A DNA stretch of 64,000 bases from Flavobacterium cerinum (GTDB lineage Bacteria; Bacteroidota; Bacteroidia; Flavobacteriales; Flavobacteriaceae), in contig NZ_CP101751.1 in assembly GCF_024496085.1 (NCBI RefSeq), forward strand, positions 4,013,825-4,077,824, in the 5' to 3' direction. Positions 60,515 to 64,000 of the stretch are shown piece by piece. The position numbers and the translations under genes were made by a program. The notes under the pieces were generated by a model. That model made no database searches, was not told the DNA's origin, and saw nothing but the letters and a program-made list of their open reading frames with translations. Each line of letters opens with the position of its first letter. Position 1 is the first letter of the stretch.

Positions 60515-61000
60515 TTATAAATCTTTGATCATCCAAACCGGACAAGAACTATGACCGGTATTTCCCAACGGGGCATCTAAATAGTAAAATCCTGTTCGCT
60601 CATATAGCTTACGGGCGGCTTCCATATTGGGTAACGTTTCCAGATAGCAATGGCTAAATCCGAATACTTTCGCCCGCTCCAAACATTTTTTCATCATAGC
60701 GGAACCCAATCCCAAACCTCTTGATTCCGGAAGGAAATACATTTTCTGCAATTCACACGTATCATCCGAACCGTTAGCCAACGGAGCGATACCGGCACAA
60801 CCGATAATTTTCCCGTTTACCAAAGCTACAAAATAAGCTGATTTAGGCGTATTATACGTTTCAAACATACAATCCAGAGCTGAATCAGCATAAGCCGTTC
60901 CGACTTTAGGTACGTCATGTTCCAATAAAACACTACGTATTACTACTGCTACCGTTTCATTATCCTTTTGTTGAATTTCCCTTATTTCGATTGGATTCAT
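60515..61000 (-). CDS. GNAT N-acetyltransferase
   Basis: A 161-aa GNAT enzyme transferring acetyl from acetyl-CoA, with the acetyl-CoA-binding motif (LPESRGLGLGSAMMKKCLERAK), preceding strand GCAGIAPLAN and later AARKLYERTGFYYL. Substrate not evident. Upstream of prmC in the same direction, so the pair could be co-transcribed. Confidence 0.9.
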   Translation of the reverse strand: MNPIEIREIQQKDNETVAVVIRSVLLEHDVPKVGTAYADSALDCMFETYNTPKSAYFVALVNGKIIGCAGIAPLANGSDDTCELQKMYFLPESRGLGLGSAMMKKCLERAKVFGFSHCYLETLPNMEAARKLYERTGFYYLDAPLGNTGHSSCPVWMIKDL

Positions 61001-61136
61001 TTTTTACGTAACTTATATTTGCAGATTAAACTACAGGGATTACATTTGCCTGTTACAAATCGTAGCGAATGTAAGCAGCTTGCCTGACAGTTCATAAACA
61101 TTTAGAAAAAAATTATAAAATCAACCGGAGATTTCC

Positions 61137-62180
61137 TTGAAAACGCACGAGTATTACATAAACCGCTGTATTGAACTGGCCCGAAACGGCCTGGGCACAA
61201 CTTATCCCAATCCATTGGTAGGAAGTGTTATTGTACATGACGGAAAAATAATAGGCGAAGGCTGGCATCAGAAAGCAGGTCAGGCGCACGCAGAAGTTAA
61301 CGCTGTCAATGCTGTAAAAGACAAAACTTTACTTTCGCAAGCCACAATTTACGTAAGCCTTGAACCGTGTAGTCATTTCGGAAAAACACCGCCGTGTTGC
61401 GATCTGATCATTCATCAGAATATTCCTAATGTTGTTATCGGCACCGTCGATCCGTTTGCCAAAGTAGCCGGAAACGGAATACGAAAATTAACCGAAGCCG
61501 GAAAAAATGTAACCGTAGGCATACTGGAAGAAGCCTGTGATGAACTCAACAAACGTTTTTTTACTTTTCATCAGAAGAAACGTCCTTATATTATTTTAAA
61601 ATGGGCCGAAAGTCAGGATGGCTTTATTGCACCGCTTCAGAAAGACGAGCAAAAACCCGTTTGGATTTCGAATACCTATTCCCGCCAGCTGGTTCATAAA
61701 TGGCGTAGTGAAGAACAAGCAATTTTAGTCGGCACGCAAACAGTAATCGACGACAATCCCCAATTAAATACACGCGATTGGTCGGGTAATAATCCTATTC
61801 GGGTAGTTTTGGACAGAACCGGTAGAATTCCGGCCAAAGCAGCAGTAAAAGACGGTTCAGTTAAGACCTTTATTTTTACTGAAGTTGAAAATCCCGAAAA
61901 TACACCGGCTGTTTTTTTTGAAAATTGTATCTTTGATAGTTCACTTCCTTTTTCGATTGTGTCCGCTTTACATCAAAACGAAATCCAGTCTATATTAATA
62001 GAAGGAGGCCGACAAACCCTCCAACTGTTTATCGATGCCGGATTATGGGATGAAGCGCGCGTTTTTAAAGGAGCGATTATGCTTAACGAAGGTATCAAAG
62101 CCCCCGTTTTAAAAGGTATAGTAACAAAACGGCAACAAATTTTGAATGATGAACTCTTAATTTTCAGACAACATGATTGA
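61137..62180 (+). CDS. ribD: Bifunctional riboflavin-pathway deaminase/reductase, TTG start
   Basis: A 347-aa enzyme carrying out the second and third steps of riboflavin synthesis. N-terminal zinc deaminase: HAEVNAV and LEPCSHFGKTPPCCDLI; C-terminal reductase: VWISNTYSRQLVHKWR, LVGTQTVIDDNPQLNTR and SILIEGGRQTLQLFIDAG. The start is TTG at 61,137 with a Shine-Dalgarno-like CGGAG ten bases upstream; no usable ATG exists before the conserved HEYYINRCIELAR. Overlaps the HAD gene by eight bases. Confidence 0.95.
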   Translation: MKTHEYYINRCIELARNGLGTTYPNPLVGSVIVHDGKIIGEGWHQKAGQAHAEVNAVNAVKDKTLLSQATIYVSLEPCSHFGKTPPCCDLIIHQNIPNVVIGTVDPFAKVAGNGIRKLTEAGKNVTVGILEEACDELNKRFFTFHQKKRPYIILKWAESQDGFIAPLQKDEQKPVWISNTYSRQLVHKWRSEEQAILVGTQTVIDDNPQLNTRDWSGNNPIRVVLDRTGRIPAKAAVKDGSVKTFIFTEVENPENTPAVFFENCIFDSSLPFSIVSALHQNEIQSILIEGGRQTLQLFIDAGLWDEARVFKGAIMLNEGIKAPVLKGIVTKRQQILNDELLIFRQHD

Positions 62181-62772
62181 TACTATCATATTTGATTTTG
62201 GCAATGTTTTTATCAACCTGGCCGAAGAAGCCCCTTTTGAACATATGCGAAAAGCCGGTTTGGTTTGTTGGAATGAAGATCTGGACAACCTGAACAAACG
62301 CTATGAAAAAGGCAAAATCAAAGAAGCCGACTTTTTTGCCGGATTACAACGTTATATTCCAAACAAAAGTTTTACTGAAATTCGGGATGCCTGGAATGCC
62401 ATCTTACTGGATTTTCCGTTATACCGACTTGAATTTTTACAACGGCTATCAACCAAATACCGTTTGTTTCTTTTAAGTAATACCGATGCTACTCATATCG
62501 AAAAATTCGAAAATAAAGTCGGACAGACTTTTAGCCGTGAATTTTATCAATGCTTTGAAAAAGTTTATTTTTCATTTGAAATCGGACTTCGAAAACCCGA
62601 TCCGGAAATATTTAATTACATCATCAACAAACACGATTTGTCACCAAAAAGAACACTTTTTGTAGACGATAACAAACACAACACTGATGTTGCTTCCAAT
62701 CTGGGACTTAATATCTGGAATTTACAGGTAGGCAAAGAAGATGTTGTCGATTTGTTGGATAAAAACTGGTAA
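62173..62772 (+). CDS. HAD-superfamily hydrolase
   Basis: A 199-aa phosphatase-like HAD protein: motif I IIFDFGNVFINL with the nucleophile Asp, motif II FLLSNTDA, motif III EIGLRKPDPEIF and motif IV TLFVDDNKHNTDVA. A cap insertion lies between motifs I and II. Might remove phosphate from a riboflavin intermediate, given its coupling to ribD; that is inference. Confidence 0.9.
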   Translation: MIDTIIFDFGNVFINLAEEAPFEHMRKAGLVCWNEDLDNLNKRYEKGKIKEADFFAGLQRYIPNKSFTEIRDAWNAILLDFPLYRLEFLQRLSTKYRLFLLSNTDATHIEKFENKVGQTFSREFYQCFEKVYFSFEIGLRKPDPEIFNYIINKHDLSPKRTLFVDDNKHNTDVASNLGLNIWNLQVGKEDVVDLLDKNW

Positions 62773-62782
62773 TGTTACTGCA

Positions 62783-63391
62783 TTGGAAAAAGACACTTAT
62801 AAAACGCTTGCTTCTCCTTCAGAAGAGATACTCTATAAAGAAAAAAACAGTAAATTTTTTGGTTATGCCTTCCCTATTACATCAGAAGACGATGTAAAAA
62901 TCCTATTGGATGACCTAAAAAAGCAACATCATAGCGCCCGACACTGGTGTTATGCCTTTCAAACCGGCACTGAAAAAATTTATTTTCGCGCTAACGATGA
63001 CGGAGAACCTAATAACTCAGCCGGTATGCCAATATACGGTCAGATACAATCATTTGATGTAACCAATGTACTCGTTGTTGTTGTGCGTTATTTCGGCGGT
63101 GTAAAATTAGGCGTAGGCGGATTAATTTCAGCTTATAAAACAGCCGCTCAGATGGCATTGGAAGTTTCCGAAATAACAGAACGCACAATCGACATCCATT
63201 ACCTGATTCGTTTTGATTATAAAAACATGAATAAAGTAATGCGGGTTATCAAGGAAAAAAATCTGGATATTATTTCACAAAAAATGGAAATGAGTTGTGA
63301 GATTGAAATCGCAACCCGAAAAAAAAATGCCGAAATGATTTTCGACATTTTTACTAATCTTTATGAAGTAGAAATTCTTGAAAAAGAGTAA
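62783..63391 (+). CDS. YigZ/IMPACT-family protein
   Basis: A ~202-aa protein of the IMPACT (YigZ) family. Blocks: TLASPSEEILYKEKNSKFFGYA, HHSARHWCYAFQTG, NDDGEPNNSAGMPIYGQI, VVVVRYFGGVKLGVGGLISAYKTAA. The family influences translation or proteolysis; exact role unclear. A TTG at 62,783 gives the conserved N-terminus; an ATG at 62,741 overlaps the HAD gene by 32 bases and adds residues unlike the family, so TTG is preferred but not certain. Confidence 0.85.
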   Translation: MEKDTYKTLASPSEEILYKEKNSKFFGYAFPITSEDDVKILLDDLKKQHHSARHWCYAFQTGTEKIYFRANDDGEPNNSAGMPIYGQIQSFDVTNVLVVVVRYFGGVKLGVGGLISAYKTAAQMALEVSEITERTIDIHYLIRFDYKNMNKVMRVIKEKNLDIISQKMEMSCEIEIATRKKNAEMIFDIFTNLYEVEILEKE

Positions 63392-63397
63392 ACTTTT

Positions 63398-63808
63398 TTA
63401 GTTTTCAACAAAGGCAGTTAACTTTTCCGTAACATAAGCCGGAGGCAAAGTCGGCCTTCCCGTTTTCATATCCACAAACACCAAAACGGAGTTCCCTGTT
63501 GTTAATAACTCTCCTTCTTCATTGTATATTTCATAGTCAAATTCGATCTTAACAGAGGTCTGACTTTTGAAGATTGTTTTCACCGTTAGCAGATCGTCGT
63601 AACGTGCCGGTTTACGGTAATTCATACTCAGTGAGACCACCGGTAACATAATTCCGTTTTCTTCCATCCATTTATAAGAAAGTCCCAGATTTCTAAGCCA
63701 TTCCACGCGTCCCATCTCAAAATACTGCGCATAATTTCCGTGATAAACGACCCCCATTTGATCCGTTTCGGCGTAACGGACACGAACCTGAAATTGATAT
63801 TCTTTCAT
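63398..63808 (-). CDS. 4HBT-family acyl-CoA thioesterase
   Basis: A 136-aa hotdog-fold thioesterase of the YbgC/FadM type: VRYAETDQMGVVYHGNYAQYFEMGRVEWLR carries the active-site Asp (ETDQMG), followed by VVSLSMNYRKPARYDD and IKIEFDYEIYN. Hydrolyses acyl-CoA; physiological substrate unknown. Convergent with the YigZ gene seven bases away. Confidence 0.93.
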   Translation of the reverse strand: MKEYQFQVRVRYAETDQMGVVYHGNYAQYFEMGRVEWLRNLGLSYKWMEENGIMLPVVSLSMNYRKPARYDDLLTVKTIFKSQTSVKIEFDYEIYNEEGELLTTGNSVLVFVDMKTGRPTLPPAYVTEKLTAFVEN

Positions 63809-64000
63809 ATTAATTTTTTGTTAATTTATTTTAAAAAGATTTTTAAATGTACTTACAATTTTTTTTTCATAAAATCAATACGACTTATATTTTTTTTTTG
63901 GAAAAATTGTCCACATATTTGTCTCTCCAATTTTAGTGAAAGTACCCAACTTTTACTTTTTGCATTCAACATAAAAAAAACGTTAATTATGCCCGAATAT
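63809..64000 (+). other. Intergenic region and the first bases of a downstream gene
   Basis: AT-rich, with a DnaA-box-like TTGTCCACA at 63,907-63,915 and, at the window edge (63,989), an ATG followed by CCCGAATAT that may open a gene. Nothing else readable. Confidence 0.3.

Overview
The window is a stretch of a low-GC Bacteroidota chromosome, almost certainly a Flavobacterium or a close Flavobacteriaceae relative. Supporting signs are three secreted proteins ending in type IX secretion (T9SS) sorting domains, PF13568-type outer-membrane beta-barrels, DUF4290, DUF493 and DUF5686 proteins, promoters with the Bacteroidota TAnnTTTG -7 box (two with a TTTG box exactly 19 bp upstream), and a MurA with Asp in place of the fosfomycin-target Cys. 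Into this chromosome a ~25.8 kb element has inserted at a tRNA-Met(CAU) gene. The product is one coherent prophage-like region flanked on both sides by ordinary core genes.

Left flank (1-21,590): the 3'-truncated xerD, three small outer-membrane barrels, a T9SS-exported protein, aroQ, a DUF5686 protein, a secreted alpha/beta hydrolase, two very large T9SS substrates (a LamG protein and an M14 zinc carboxypeptidase), a small unlisted membrane protein, a two-gene EVE-HNH endonuclease/Nudix operon that looks like an anti-phage or DNA-hygiene pair, and a WG-repeat protein.

Integrated element (21,591-47,422): bounded by a 54-bp perfect repeat of the tRNA 3' half. A leftward lysogeny arm holds an S24 (CI/LexA-type) repressor and two related exported proteins. 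A canonical rightward promoter with a palindromic operator in its spacer drives an early arm: a Cro-sized protein, a 590-aa replication-initiator candidate, a DNA adenine methylase and many small unknowns. A strong terminator, a 36-bp perfect palindrome and six 10-bp tandem repeats separate this from a dense late arm of virion-like genes: a transglutaminase-like cysteine peptidase, many short single-TM proteins, a small beta-rich capsid candidate followed by a hairpin, peptidoglycan-binding, muramidase-like and M23 proteins, a spike candidate, a u-spanin-like lipoprotein, and a RecA-like P-loop ATPase. I see no terminase, portal, tape-measure or tail-sheath protein. My reading is a tailless, probably membrane-containing temperate phage. 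Five of its proteins share a TGLN-[GAS] motif, which I propose as a processing or sorting signal; the peptidase itself carries one between its catalytic domain and its membrane anchor. A minus-strand pair of unknown genes, a 33-codon ORF and a tyrosine integrase close the element.

Right flank (47,423-64,000): the restored tRNA-Met and its promoter, a START-like protein, a class-IV aminotransferase, YqgE, HU, fmt-recQ, a small ATPase, DUF493, DUF4290, murA, a TSUP transporter, hisS, an ABC permease, prmC, a GNAT acetyltransferase, a ribD-HAD-YigZ operon with overlapping genes, and a 4HBT thioesterase. Functions are assigned by reading motifs; no database search was run.
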